DNA from: Chloroflexota bacterium
Lineage (GTDB): Bacteria > Chloroflexota > Dormibacteria > CF-121
Length of the DNA stretch: 32,394 bases
Direction of reading: 5' to 3'
Assembly: GCA_005881425.1 (NCBI GenBank)
Contig: VBIC01000120.1
Span: forward strand, 7,739-40,132
Shown here: positions 15,867 to 23,839 of the stretch, one piece after another
Position numbering within the stretch: position 1 is the stretch's first letter
Layout of the letters: every line of letters starts with the position of its first letter
The notes under the pieces: model-generated
What the model saw: only the letters and a program-made list of their open reading frames with translations
Told to the model about the DNA's origin: nothing
Database searches by the model: none
Translations under genes and position numbers: made by a program

Positions 15867-16436
15867 CTAGGTTCCGGTCGGTATCAGGGCCACCTTCTGG
15901 CGCGGCACCCGATCGATCAGGACCTCGCAGGGCGCTTCGCGCATGACCTGGTCCGCGATCCGCCCCAGCGGGCCTTCATTGGGCCGGTAGTGATAGGAAA
16001 TCCCCATCACGATCAGATCCACTCCTTCCTCACGCGCGATCTCCACGATCCGATGAGCCGCCTGACGGGCGGCGGCTACCCTGGTCTGCGGCTCGATCGC
16101 GTGCTGCATGGCGAGGAAGGCTGCGGCGTCGAGCGCCCCCTGAATCCTGGGGTCGCGATCAGGCACTACCAGTGGTGACTGCAGCGGGATCTCGTGCACG
16201 TAAACGATGATCATCTGGGCCTTGTGACCCTGGTTGAGCCGGGCGGCGAGCTCCACGGCACGTACCGAGGCTCCGAGGTCGATGATCGGAACCATCACCT
16301 TGCGGATGGCCTGCACCGAGCGCACCGTGCTGGTGGCGCCACGCGGCGCGGGCGGCGGCACCCGCAGCATCCAGCCCAGGGTGCCGGCCAGGCCGATGGT
16401 GAAGGCGACCGCCACCAGAAGCCCGACGGCGCTCAT
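15867..16436 (-). CDS. Universal stress protein with N-terminal membrane segment
   Basis: 189 residues. A hydrophobic N-terminus (LLVAVAFTIGLAGTLGWML) precedes a UspA-type domain: KVMVPIIDLGASVRAVELAARL, IIVYVHEIP, DLIVMGISY and a C-terminal PLGRIADQVMREAPCEVLI. The usual ATP-loop glycines are only partly kept. Membrane-tethered Usp domains are often regulatory partners of transporters. Start ATG 16436 overlaps the preceding small gene as ATGA. Confidence 0.82.
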   Translation of the reverse strand: MSAVGLLVAVAFTIGLAGTLGWMLRVPPPAPRGATSTVRSVQAIRKVMVPIIDLGASVRAVELAARLNQGHKAQMIIVYVHEIPLQSPLVVPDRDPRIQGALDAAAFLAMQHAIEPQTRVAAARQAAHRIVEIAREEGVDLIVMGISYHYRPNEGPLGRIADQVMREAPCEVLIDRVPRQKVALIPTGT

Positions 16437-16612
16437 CGGTCTCGGGCGGCAGCCTGCAGCCGCCAGACGCCGAATGCGATCATGCCAATCCCGGCCACGG
16501 CGTAGGGAAGCGACCGCACCTGGACCAGGTCGCGGAGCAGGATCAGGGCGCCGAGGACCAGCGCCAGCCAGCCCACCAGGCGGGTGTAGCCTCCGCGGAT
16601 CAGGTTCAGCAA
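16433..16612 (-). CDS. Small two-helix membrane protein (59 aa)
   Basis: From TTG 16612 the frame encodes 59 residues with two hydrophobic segments, LVGWLALVLGALILL and LPYAVAGIGMIAFGVW, and a basic C-terminus. It lies 7 bases after the TrkA-N gene stop and overlaps usp by four bases, so it is almost surely cotranslated with both. The start is inferred from operon spacing, since no ATG or GTG is available. Confidence 0.65.
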   Translation of the reverse strand: MLNLIRGGYTRLVGWLALVLGALILLRDLVQVRSLPYAVAGIGMIAFGVWRLQAAARDR

Positions 16613-16619
16613 GGTGGGA

Positions 16620-17036
16620 TCATGACGGTGTGGGCGCTGCCTGCTGGAAGAAGCGCTCGACCTTCTCCGCGCCCAGGGTGGTCGGACAGATCGTCTCCAG
16701 GCCCAGGTCCGCGTAGATGCTCTGACGTTCGGGATCGTAGATGCGGCAGATGACGCGCTTGACGCCGAAGACGTGCTTGGCCAGTTGAGCCGCCATGATA
16801 TTGGTGGTGTCGGAATCCGTGACCGCGACGAAGGCCTCGGCCCGGTCCACTCCGGCGCGCCGGAGGACGTCCTCATCGACGGCCGAGCCGAGCACCATCT
16901 CTCCCGTGAACTCCTCGCCCAGCCGGCTGAAGGGCCGTTCGCTGGCGTCCACCACGGTGACGTCGTCCCCCTCGGCGCTGAGCCACCGAGCCAGGCTGGC
17001 GCCGACTCGACCGCAGCCGACGATGAGCGTGCGCAT
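16620..17036 (-). CDS. TrkA-N (RCK) domain protein
   Basis: 138 residues, a single Rossmann domain: IVGCGRVGASLARWL at the N-terminus, VVDASE with the ribose-binding acidic residue, GSAVDEDVLRRAGVDRAEAFVAVTDSD and NIMAAQLAKHVFGV. Such domains bind NAD(H) or nucleotides and gate potassium transporters. The TrkA-C domain is absent and no channel subunit is encoded here. First gene of a trio with a 59-aa membrane protein and a membrane-anchored Usp. TAGAAT lies 13 bases before ATG 17036. Confidence 0.87.
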   Translation of the reverse strand: MRTLIVGCGRVGASLARWLSAEGDDVTVVDASERPFSRLGEEFTGEMVLGSAVDEDVLRRAGVDRAEAFVAVTDSDTTNIMAAQLAKHVFGVKRVICRIYDPERQSIYADLGLETICPTTLGAEKVERFFQQAAPTPS

Positions 17037-17049
17037 GCCTGCACAACCT

Positions 17050-17055
17050 ATTCTA
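17050..17055 (-). promoter_or_regulatory. -10-like TAGAAT upstream of TrkA-N gene
   Basis: TAGAAT on the minus strand ends 13 bases before ATG 17036, leaving a 5' leader of only a few bases. No clear -35 element. Confidence 0.4.
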
Positions 17056-17125
17056 CGCGTGGGTTTTCGGCGATGGCCCTTCCCGCCGGCAGCGCGCGGG
17101 ACCGTTTAGCGCCCAATTCGGGCGG

Positions 17126-17139
17126 GTATACGCGTATAC
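17126..17139. promoter_or_regulatory. 14-bp palindrome upstream of dnaK
   Basis: GTATACGCGTATAC is a perfect palindrome 62 bases before the dnaK start. It stands out from the GC-rich surroundings and contains a TATACG that could act as a -10 box. No CIRCE (TTAGCACTC) or HAIR (CTTGAAT) heat-shock operator is present, so this is the best operator candidate for dnaK. Function is inference. Confidence 0.4.
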
Positions 17140-17186
17140 GTATTCGCAAAGCCCGGTGGAAGGCCCCGCTGGACCGCTGACGGGCC

Positions 17187-17193
17187 GGAGGAG
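17187..17193 (+). promoter_or_regulatory. Ribosome binding site of dnaK
   Basis: GGAGGAG lies 8 bases before ATG 17202. It is one of the few strong Shine-Dalgarno sequences in the window and fixes the dnaK start. Confidence 0.7.
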
Positions 17194-17201
17194 AAATCGG
17201 T

Positions 17202-18941
17202 ATGGCAAAGACTGTTGGAATCGATCTCGGGACGACCAACTCGGTCGTTGCCGTCATGGAAGCCGGCGAGCCCGTGGTCATCGCGAACGCCGAGGGCGGC
17301 CGGACCACGCCGTCGGTGGTCGCGTTCACGAAGTCGGGGGAGCGGCTGGTGGGCCAGCTGGCTCGGCGCCAGGCCGCGGTCAACCCCGAGAACACGGTCT
17401 TTTCGATCAAGAGGTTCATGGGCCGCAAGTTCGAAGAGGTAGACCGCGAGCGGAAGATGGTGCCCTACCGCACCCTCGCTGGCAAGGACGGCCGGGTCGA
17501 GGTCGAGATCCAGGGCCAGCGCCACACACCCGAGCAGATCTCGGCCATGATCCTGCAGAAGCTGAAGACCGACGCCGAGTCGTATCTCGGTGAGAAGGTG
17601 ACCGACGCCGTGATCACGGTCCCTGCCTACTTCAACGACTCTCAGCGGCAGGCGACCAAGAACGCCGGCCAGATCGCGGGGCTCAACGTCATCCGGATCA
17701 TCAACGAGCCGACCGCCGCGGCGCTCGCCTACGGGCTGGAGAAGAAGGAGAACGAGAAGATCCTGGTCTTCGACCTGGGAGGCGGCACCTATGACGTGTC
17801 CGTGCTCGAGGTCGGCGAGGGCGTCTTCGAGGTCAAGGCCACCAACGGCGACACCCACCTGGGTGGCGACGATTACGACCGGCGCCTCGTCGACTACCTG
17901 GCCGATGAGTTCAAGCGCGAGCAGGGCATCGACCTGCGCAACGACCGGCAGGCGCTGCAGCGGCTGACGGAGGCCGCCGAGAAGGCCAAGATCGAGCTCT
18001 CCAGCCGTCCCGAGACGGACGTCAACCTGCCCTTCATCACCGCCGACCAGAACGGCCCCAAGCACCTGGACATGAAGATCACGCGGGCCAAGTTCGAGCA
18101 GCTGACGGCAGACCTCACCGACAAGTGCGTCCAGCCGTTCAACAGCGCTCTCAAGGACGCGGAGCTCGGGCCGGGCGACCTCGACGAGGTCATCCTGGTC
18201 GGTGGCGCGACCCGGATGCCCGCCATCCAGGAGCTGGTAAAGCGGCTCACCAACGGCAAGGAACCGCACCGCGGAGTCAACCCCGACGAGGTCGTCGCGG
18301 TCGGTGCCGCGATCCAGGCCGGTGTGCTGAAGGGCGAGGTCAAGGACGTACTTCTGCTCGACGTCACGCCGCTATCGCTCGGCATCGAGACTCTGGGTGG
18401 AGTGATGACCAAGCTGATCGAGCGCAACACCACCATCCCGACCTCCAAGAGCCAGATCTTCTCCACGGCTTCGGACAGCCAGCCGTCGGTCGAGATCCAT
18501 GTTCTGCAGGGCGAGCGGGAGATGGCATCCGCCAACAAGACACTGGGCAAGTTCCATCTCGACGGCATCGCGCCGGCGCCGCGGGGCATGCCTCAGATCG
18601 AGGTGACCTTTGACATCGACGCCAATGGGATCCTGAACGTGCGGGCCAAAGACCTCGGCACGGGCAAGGAACAGAAGGTGACGATCACCGCCTCCACGAC
18701 CCTGAACAAGGACGAGGTCCAGCGGATGGTGAAGGACGCCGAGGCCCACGCCGAGGAGGACCGCAAGCACCGTGAGGAGGTCGAAGCCCGCAACCAGGCG
18801 GACAGTCTTGTCTACCAGGCTGAGAAGCTGCTGGCCGACAACGCGGACAAGATCGACAGCGGTCTCAAGGACGAAATCCAGGGCAAGATCGAACCCGTCA
18901 AGCAGGCCCTCAAGGACAACGATGCCGCCCGCATGAAGTAG
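17202..18941 (+). CDS. dnaK: Hsp70 chaperone DnaK, interrupted near the C-terminus
   Basis: ATP-driven folding chaperone. The nucleotide-binding domain (1-385) has GIDLGTTNS, the phosphate loops [10 protein letters not shown] and LVGGATRMP, and the interdomain linker [13 protein letters not shown]; the substrate domain follows to about 505, then the helical lid. Frame runs 579 codons and meets TAG at 18939-18941. Beyond it the same frame continues for 41 codons to TAG 19065-19067 and ends with the conserved DVVDADFKEV tail. The lid also seems to lack about 15-20 residues between AARMK and QIYRQAQ, so a small deletion may have created the stop. No grpE or dnaJ is adjacent. Confidence 0.93.
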   Translation: MAKTVGIDLGTTNSVVAVMEAGEPVVIANAEGGRTTPSVVAFTKSGERLVGQLARRQAAVNPENTVFSIKRFMGRKFEEVDRERKMVPYRTLAGKDGRVEVEIQGQRHTPEQISAMILQKLKTDAESYLGEKVTDAVITVPAYFNDSQRQATKNAGQIAGLNVIRIINEPTAAALAYGLEKKENEKILVFDLGGGTYDVSVLEVGEGVFEVKATNGDTHLGGDDYDRRLVDYLADEFKREQGIDLRNDRQALQRLTEAAEKAKIELSSRPETDVNLPFITADQNGPKHLDMKITRAKFEQLTADLTDKCVQPFNSALKDAELGPGDLDEVILVGGATRMPAIQELVKRLTNGKEPHRGVNPDEVVAVGAAIQAGVLKGEVKDVLLLDVTPLSLGIETLGGVMTKLIERNTTIPTSKSQIFSTASDSQPSVEIHVLQGEREMASANKTLGKFHLDGIAPAPRGMPQIEVTFDIDANGILNVRAKDLGTGKEQKVTITASTTLNKDEVQRMVKDAEAHAEEDRKHREEVEARNQADSLVYQAEKLLADNADKIDSGLKDEIQGKIEPVKQALKDNDAARMK

Positions 18942-19067
18942 CAGATCTACCGCCAGGCGCAGGGTGCGGCCGCGGGGGCGCAATCGGCGACCGGGACCGA
19001 AGGCCCGGGCTCGGACGGCAAGGCTCCCGAGGGCGACGTGGTCGACGCCGACTTCAAAGAGGTCTAG
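18942..19067 (+). other. In-frame dnaK C-terminal tail after the amber codon
   Basis: Forty-one codons in the dnaK frame: QIYRQAQGAAAGAQ, a Gly/Ala-rich linker, then GDVVDADFKEV and TAG. This is the disordered DnaK tail whose terminal acidic motif (EEVD-like role) helps client and partner binding. It has no start of its own and would only be made by readthrough, or if the amber is a sequence error. Confidence 0.8.
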
Positions 19068-19628
19068 CCGCGGGCGCTCGCGGCCGGAGCACGAAGTCGT
19101 CGTCGTGCACGGCGGGCGGAACGTGATGCAGCTCCATCTCCTCGCGCTCGATCGGCTTGACCCGCCAGCCACGGTGATATACGAGATCGCCGCCCAGGTA
19201 GGCGCTGAGCAGCAGGACACCGCTCGCCGCACCGCCCAGCCACAGGGATCTGGTCGAGGCTCGGCGGTGCAGGCCGCCGCCCTTGAGTGAGGCGACGCCC
19301 AGAGCCAGGGCGAGCAGGTTGAGGAGGCCGTGCGTGAAGCCGGTCTTCTGCGCGGGATCAGGTAGTCGGTCAGCCCCGCCAGCGCGGTCGGCACCGCCGC
19401 CGCGACTCCCACGGTCGTAGCCGCGAAACCCGCAGACTCGAGCGCCGGCTCCCGCCGCCAGCGACCCAGGCAGCTGAAGAGGAAGCCGGTCGGAATCAGG
19501 GCCGCGGGCAGGTCGGTGAGGATCGCATGCAGAGGATGGCCGGCGATCACCAGGTTGACGGCTGGTAGCTTGCGCCGCACCGCCTCCCAGCGCTGCGGCA
19601 GTCCGTGCGGACCTTGCGGCGTTAACAT
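19054..19628 (-). pseudogene. DUF2231-type membrane protein gene, frameshifted
   Basis: The first 90 codons from ATG 19628 (AAGGAG upstream) encode HPLHAILTDLPAALIPTGF and an ALAGLTDYLIP helix typical of DUF2231 proteins. At about 19345-19358 the coding moves to the next frame, where FTHGLLNLLALALGVASLK and LLLSAYLGGDLVYHRGW complete the family pattern, ending TGA 19054-19056. A single missing base explains it. Without the shift it would be about 190 residues with four membrane helices. The 3' end overlaps the dnaK tail by 14 bases, convergently. Confidence 0.8.
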
Positions 19629-19673
19629 GGGTCAGCTCTCCTTCAATCATGCAAACAGACGCGCGCCAGGCGG

Positions 19674-19696
19674 GGCAAGGTTTAGGCTGAATTGCC
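19674..19696. promoter_or_regulatory. Inverted repeat over a -10-like box upstream of clpB
   Basis: GGCAA and TTGCC arms, 13 bases apart, enclose TAGGCT (19683-19688), about 27 bases before the clpB ATG. It could be an operator over a promoter in the 87-bp divergent gap. Short arms make this weak. Confidence 0.25.
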
Positions 19697-19715
19697 AGAC
19701 GGGTAGATCGAGAAC

Positions 19716-22304
19716 ATGCCACTTCGTCCCGACCGTCTGACCGAGAAGTCCCAGGAGGCCATCGCCCAGGCCCAGGCATTCGCGTCCGAGGCTCAACAGC
19801 AGGAGGTCTCACCCGAGCATCTGCTGCGGGCGCTGCTGGAACAGAGCGAAGGCGCCGTGCCCGCCATACTGTCCAAGCTGGGTGCCAATCCGCAGCAGCT
19901 GAGCGGCTCGGTCCAGGCCTACCTCGATCGCCAGCCCAAGGTCTACGGAGCCGAGAGCTATCTGGGCGCGCGGCTGAGGCGCGTCCTCGAGGCGGCCTGG
20001 AACGAGATGGAGCGGCTCAAGGACGAGTACGTCTCCACCGAACACCTGCTGCTGGCCATCGTGGACGAGAGCAACGCCGAAGGCGCACGACTGCTCCAGT
20101 CGGCCGGCGTGACGAAGGACAAGATCTTCCAGGCACTGACGCAGGTCCGTGGATCGGCGCGGGTGACCGACGCCTCTCCGGAATCGAAGTTCCAGGCGTT
20201 GGACAAGTACACCCGCGATCTAACCGCCCTGGCTCGCCAGGGAAAGCTCGACCTGGTCATCGGGCGGGAAGACGAGATCCGGCGCGTGATCCAGGTCCTC
20301 TCCAGGCGGACCAAGAACAACCCGGTGCTGATCGGCGAGGCCGGAGTCGGAAAGACCGCGATCGTCGAAGGCCTGGCCCAACGCGTCGTCCAGGGAGACG
20401 TCCCTGAATCACTCAAGAACAAGCGTGTGGTCTCCCTCGACCTCGGCGCCCTGATCGCCGGCACCAAGTACCGTGGCGAGTTCGAGGACCGGCTCAAGGC
20501 GGTGCTCAAAGAGATCGAGTCGGCCTCGGGCCAGATCATCCTCTTCATCGACGAACTGCATACTCTGGTCGGCGCCGGCGCGGCCGAAGGCGCGATGGAC
20601 GCCTCCAACATGCTCAAGCCGATGCTGGCTCGCGGCGAGCTGCACTGCATCGGCGCGACGACGCTCGACGAGTACCGCAAACACATCGAGAAGGACGCCG
20701 CGCTGGTCGAGGACACCATCTCCATCCTTCGCGGACTGAAGGAACGGTACGAGGTCCACCACGGAGTCAAGATCACGGACTCGGCGATCGTGGCCGCGGC
20801 CATGCTCTCCAACCGTTACATCACGGATCGGTTCCTCCCCGACAAGGCCATCGACCTGATCGACGAGGCGGCGGCCAGCCTGCGCATGGAGATCGACAGC
20901 CTTCCCCAGGAGCTGGACGTGGTGGAGCGTCAGATCCGCCAGCTCGAGATCGAGCGCCAGGCCCTGAAGAAGGAGACGGATTCCGCCTCCAGGTCGCGGC
21001 TTGCGGCTCTGGAGAAGGAGCTGGCCGACCTCCAGGAGCGCAGCCGGGGGATGCGGGCGCACTGGCAGCAGGAGAAGGCGCTGATCCAGCAGATTCGCGA
21101 GATCAAGGCCCGGCAGGAACAGGTGCGGCTGGACGCCGAGCGCGCCGAGCGGATGGCGGACTTCGAGACCGCGGCCCGGCTCAAGTACGGCGACGCCACC
21201 GCGCTGCAGAAGGAGCTGGAGGAGCTCAACGCCAAGCTTCTCAGCCTGCAGAAAGATCACCGGATGCTGAAGGAGGAGGTCGACGACGAGGACATCGCCC
21301 GGATCGTCTCCCGCTGGACCGGTATCCCGGTGGACAAGATGCTCGAGGGCGAGGTGCAGAAGCTGCTCAAGATGGAGGAGCGGCTGCACGAGCGCGTGAT
21401 CGGCCAGGACGAGGCGGTCCAGGCGGTCGCCAACGCCGTCCGTCGCGGGCGCGCCGGCCTCTCGGACCCCAACCGGCCGATCGGCTCCTTCATCTTCCTG
21501 GGTCCCACCGGGGTGGGCAAGACGGAGCTTGCCCGGGCGCTGGCCTGGTTCCTCTTCGACAACGAGCAGGCGATGGTGCGCATCGACATGTCGGAGTACA
21601 TGGAGAAGCACACCGTGGCCCGGCTCGTGGGTGCGCCGCCCGGTTACGTAGGGTACGAGGAGGGTGGCCAGCTCACCGAGGCCGTCCGCCGCCGGCCCTA
21701 CAGCGTGATCCTGTTCGACGAGATCGAGAAGGCCCATCAGGACGTCTTCAACGTCCTGCTCCAGATTCTCGAGGACGGCCGCCTGACCGACGGGCAGGGC
21801 CGCACGGTCGACTTTCGGAACACGGTCATCATCATGACCTCCAACCTGGGCAGCGCGGTCCTGCAGGACATCCGCATGCCCGAGGCGGAGCAGCGCCGCC
21901 TGGTCATGGACACGGTGCGGGCGACCTTCCGGCCGGAGTTCCTCAACCGGGTCGACGAGATCATCATCTTCAAGCCGCTCAGCCGGGAGCAGATCGACCG
22001 GATCGTCGAGATCCAGCTCGGCTACCTTTACCGGCGACTCGCGGAGCGGCACATCAAGCTGATCCTGACGCCCGCCGCCAAGCAGCTGCTGGGCAGCGAG
22101 GGCTACGACCCGACCTTCGGAGCCCGGCCGCTGAAGCGGGTCATCCAGCGGCGGCTCCAGGACCCGCTCGCGCTCCAGATCCTGGAGGGGACGTTCCGCG
22201 ACGGGGATACCGTGGAGGTCGATGCCCGCGGCGGGGACCTGCTGATGCGCAAGGTGGCCGCCGGCGCCGCCCATCCTGCTGCCGCCGTGGCCGCGGGCAG
22301 CTGA
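19716..22304 (+). CDS. clpB: ClpB disaggregase (Hsp100), missing the first arginine-finger segment
   Basis: It extracts proteins from aggregates together with DnaK. 862 residues: N-domain (1-145), AAA-1 with GEAGVGKT (about 207-214) and ILFIDELHT, coiled-coil M-domain (about 390-520), AAA-2 with GPTGVGKT (about 598-605), and the C-terminal [11 protein letters not shown]. Right after EKDAAL (residue 330) the sequence jumps to [16 protein letters not shown]; thirteen residues that in homologues read ERRFQPV-x-x-x-EPS are absent, in frame. They carry the AAA-1 arginine fingers. ATG 19716 begins the conserved [12 protein letters not shown] segment. Confidence 0.93.
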   Translation: MPLRPDRLTEKSQEAIAQAQAFASEAQQQEVSPEHLLRALLEQSEGAVPAILSKLGANPQQLSGSVQAYLDRQPKVYGAESYLGARLRRVLEAAWNEMERLKDEYVSTEHLLLAIVDESNAEGARLLQSAGVTKDKIFQALTQVRGSARVTDASPESKFQALDKYTRDLTALARQGKLDLVIGREDEIRRVIQVLSRRTKNNPVLIGEAGVGKTAIVEGLAQRVVQGDVPESLKNKRVVSLDLGALIAGTKYRGEFEDRLKAVLKEIESASGQIILFIDELHTLVGAGAAEGAMDASNMLKPMLARGELHCIGATTLDEYRKHIEKDAALVEDTISILRGLKERYEVHHGVKITDSAIVAAAMLSNRYITDRFLPDKAIDLIDEAAASLRMEIDSLPQELDVVERQIRQLEIERQALKKETDSASRSRLAALEKELADLQERSRGMRAHWQQEKALIQQIREIKARQEQVRLDAERAERMADFETAARLKYGDATALQKELEELNAKLLSLQKDHRMLKEEVDDEDIARIVSRWTGIPVDKMLEGEVQKLLKMEERLHERVIGQDEAVQAVANAVRRGRAGLSDPNRPIGSFIFLGPTGVGKTELARALAWFLFDNEQAMVRIDMSEYMEKHTVARLVGAPPGYVGYEEGGQLTEAVRRRPYSVILFDEIEKAHQDVFNVLLQILEDGRLTDGQGRTVDFRNTVIIMTSNLGSAVLQDIRMPEAEQRRLVMDTVRATFRPEFLNRVDEIIIFKPLSREQIDRIVEIQLGYLYRRLAERHIKLILTPAAKQLLGSEGYDPTFGARPLKRVIQRRLQDPLALQILEGTFRDGDTVEVDARGGDLLMRKVAAGAAHPAAAVAAGS

Positions 22305-22334
22305 CCTCAGCTCGTCACTCGAGTGGGCTCCGGG

Positions 22335-22340
22335 TAAACT
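22335..22340 (+). promoter_or_regulatory. -10-like TAAACT upstream of tRNA-Thr
   Basis: TAAACT lies 13 bases before the mature tRNA 5' end, a fitting position for a tRNA promoter. The -35 region is not recognisable. Confidence 0.45.
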
Positions 22341-22353
22341 AGAGGACCTCCAG

Positions 22354-22428
22354 GCCGAGGTAGCTCAATGGCAGAGCAGCTGTTTCGTAAATAGCAGGTT
22401 GTGGGTTCGAGCCCCATCCTCGGCTCCA
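22354..22428 (+). tRNA. tRNA-Thr, anticodon CGU
   Basis: A complete cloverleaf: acceptor GCCGAGG with CCTCGGC, D-stem GCTC/GAGC, anticodon stem GCTGT/ATAGC with loop TTCGTAA (anticodon CGT, reading ACG), variable AGGTT, T-stem GTGGG/CCCAT with TTCGAGC loop, discriminator T and encoded CCA. The CCA end is in the genome. It sits between clpB and a lower-GC gene. Confidence 0.96.
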
Positions 22429-22534
22429 TACCCGATGGAATCAACCACCGGCGGCAATGCGCGGGCCAGTTCCTCGATGAACGCCATCAGCGCGCTTGGA
22501 ACGGCCGCTTCCCGCGAGGGTGAGGGAGGAATTC

Positions 22535-23161
22535 CTACCTCCGCCCGGCTCGCGACTCGAATCGCTTCAGCCGCGGTGACGATCTGACTTGCGCATGCTC
22601 GCTGAGGAGACGGTGAAGCACCTTCTCTCTGTGCAAGCGGAACGTGTCGAGCAGCTTCTGCAGCTCGAAGTCGTACTCCGCCTTGCGGCTGCCGACATGC
22701 GTGATGGAAACATCGATCAGTGTCCGGTAGGCTTCTGGGTCGTCTCCGAATAGCAGCACGCTTTCTTTGAAGAAAGCCTCTCTCTTCGCCGGTGTATTGT
22801 TCGCCAGCAGAAAGTACGTGGTCCACAACTCTGCTCCGACCTGGCCCCACTCGCGACGCAGCGCGTCGCTGAACGGAAAGTAGGTGCTGATCTTTGCATC
22901 GAGGACGGCATAACTCGTGCGCCAGTCCGTGAGTGCCTCATCAAGTGAGGTGACTGCGGCTTCGCCCTTGAGCTCGATGAGCTGAAGGCGTGAGAAGAAG
23001 GTTTCGGTCGACTTCGCGATGTCTTCGACCATGGCGGCCTTCAGCTCGAGAGACTTGGCACCGTCCTGCCATCCCCGCAACAGCCGCGGGGCGAGCACGC
23101 CGGTGAGAAGCGCGCCAACAAGGAGAAGTGTGAAGGGATGGGAAAGGATCTGCGCGATCAT
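22535..23161 (-). CDS. Membrane-anchored protein of unknown function
   Basis: 208 residues. One hydrophobic segment near the N-terminus (HPFTLLLVGALLTGVLAP) is followed by a long helical cytoplasmic-type region (KSLELKAAMVEDIAKSTETFF, DALRREWGQVGAELWTTYFLLANN) and a basic tail. The coding region is visibly less GC-rich than its neighbours and uses more A/T-ending codons, which together with the nearby tRNA gene suggests later acquisition. ATG 23161 lies 16 bases after the stop of the upstream membrane gene. I do not recognise a family. Confidence 0.75.
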   Translation of the reverse strand: MIAQILSHPFTLLLVGALLTGVLAPRLLRGWQDGAKSLELKAAMVEDIAKSTETFFSRLQLIELKGEAAVTSLDEALTDWRTSYAVLDAKISTYFPFSDALRREWGQVGAELWTTYFLLANNTPAKREAFFKESVLLFGDDPEAYRTLIDVSITHVGSRKAEYDFELQKLLDTFRLHREKVLHRLLSEHAQVRSSPRLKRFESRAGRR

Positions 23162-23177
23162 CTGTGTTCGACTGCGA

Positions 23178-23777
23178 TCAAGCAGGCCGAGCCTGGCCGT
23201 GCGATTCGCGCGGAGCCGTCCAGAGCAGGCGGAGGAAGATCACAGCGGGGATCAGCCCTACCACCGTCACGGCCCACCAGACGAACGCGGTGCCCGCCAG
23301 GACCCGGCCGAACTGAGCCCGCCGCGCCAGCCCGATTACGGCGCCCAGCTGCGCCACAAGCACGACCAGTTCTCCGGCGAGCACGACCTCGACGCCGACC
23401 GGGTTGCTCCAATCGGAGACGGTCACCGCGATGAACAGGAGCGTCAGCGCGATCCCCACAGCCAGTGCCGCAATGGCGGCTGGGCGGCCGCGGGCGCGAA
23501 GGGGCGCCCGGTCGAGCGCGCGCCATTCGGCGCTGCGGAGCAGCCCGACGTAGACCGCGCCCAGGGCGCAGACCACGATCAGGCACGCCCCGCCGGCGAT
23601 CAAGGTCGACGGATCGCGAAAGTAGGGATCAGAAAAGTAGGCGGCCACCCACACCACCGCGGCCGCCAGCGTGAACCCGCCGACGAACCCTAGCAACGCC
23701 AGCCAGAATGCGACCCGCGCGCTCACAGCGCCGGCCGAAGTCGGTGAAGTCGCCTGGAGCGGAGAGACCTCATCCAC
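23178..23777 (-). CDS. Multi-pass membrane protein of unknown function
   Basis: About five hydrophobic segments: VAFWLALLGFVGGFTLAAAV, LIAGGACLIVVCALGAVYVG, IAALAVGIALTLLFIAV, VVLAGELVVLVAQLGAVIG and AFVWWAVTVVGLIPAVIFL. I place the start at GTG 23777, giving 199 residues, because the frame further upstream (open to 23888) overlaps rsgA and is not protein-like; GTG 23810 is another option. TACGAT lies 13 bases before GTG 23777. No family recognised. Confidence 0.65.
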   Translation of the reverse strand: MDEVSPLQATSPTSAGAVSARVAFWLALLGFVGGFTLAAAVVWVAAYFSDPYFRDPSTLIAGGACLIVVCALGAVYVGLLRSAEWRALDRAPLRARGRPAAIAALAVGIALTLLFIAVTVSDWSNPVGVEVVLAGELVVLVAQLGAVIGLARRAQFGRVLAGTAFVWWAVTVVGLIPAVIFLRLLWTAPRESHGQARPA

Positions 23778-23839
23778 TGGGGCCGAACGTATCGTACGAC
23801 GCGCGGTGTCCACGTTGGGAGCGTCGGGAGAGGAAGCGC

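Noticed and set aside
18939-18941. Amber codon as a reassigned sense codon
   Set aside because: TAG ends priA, def, smpB and dnaK itself in this window, so genome-wide reassignment is unlikely; no PYLIS or SECIS-like structure is evident.
20409-22274. 621-codon minus-strand open frame
   Set aside because: It is the antisense shadow of clpB, rich in His, Arg and Gly with no domain pattern.
22365-22850. Minus-strand frame ending in EDGARTHNLLFTKQLLCH
   Set aside because: This is the well-known false peptide made by translating the antisense of a tRNA gene; it overlaps tRNA-Thr and the 22535 gene.
22354-23200. Genomic island with an attachment site at tRNA-Thr
   Set aside because: Composition is suggestive, but I found neither a repeated copy of the tRNA 3' end nor an integrase, so no island is called.
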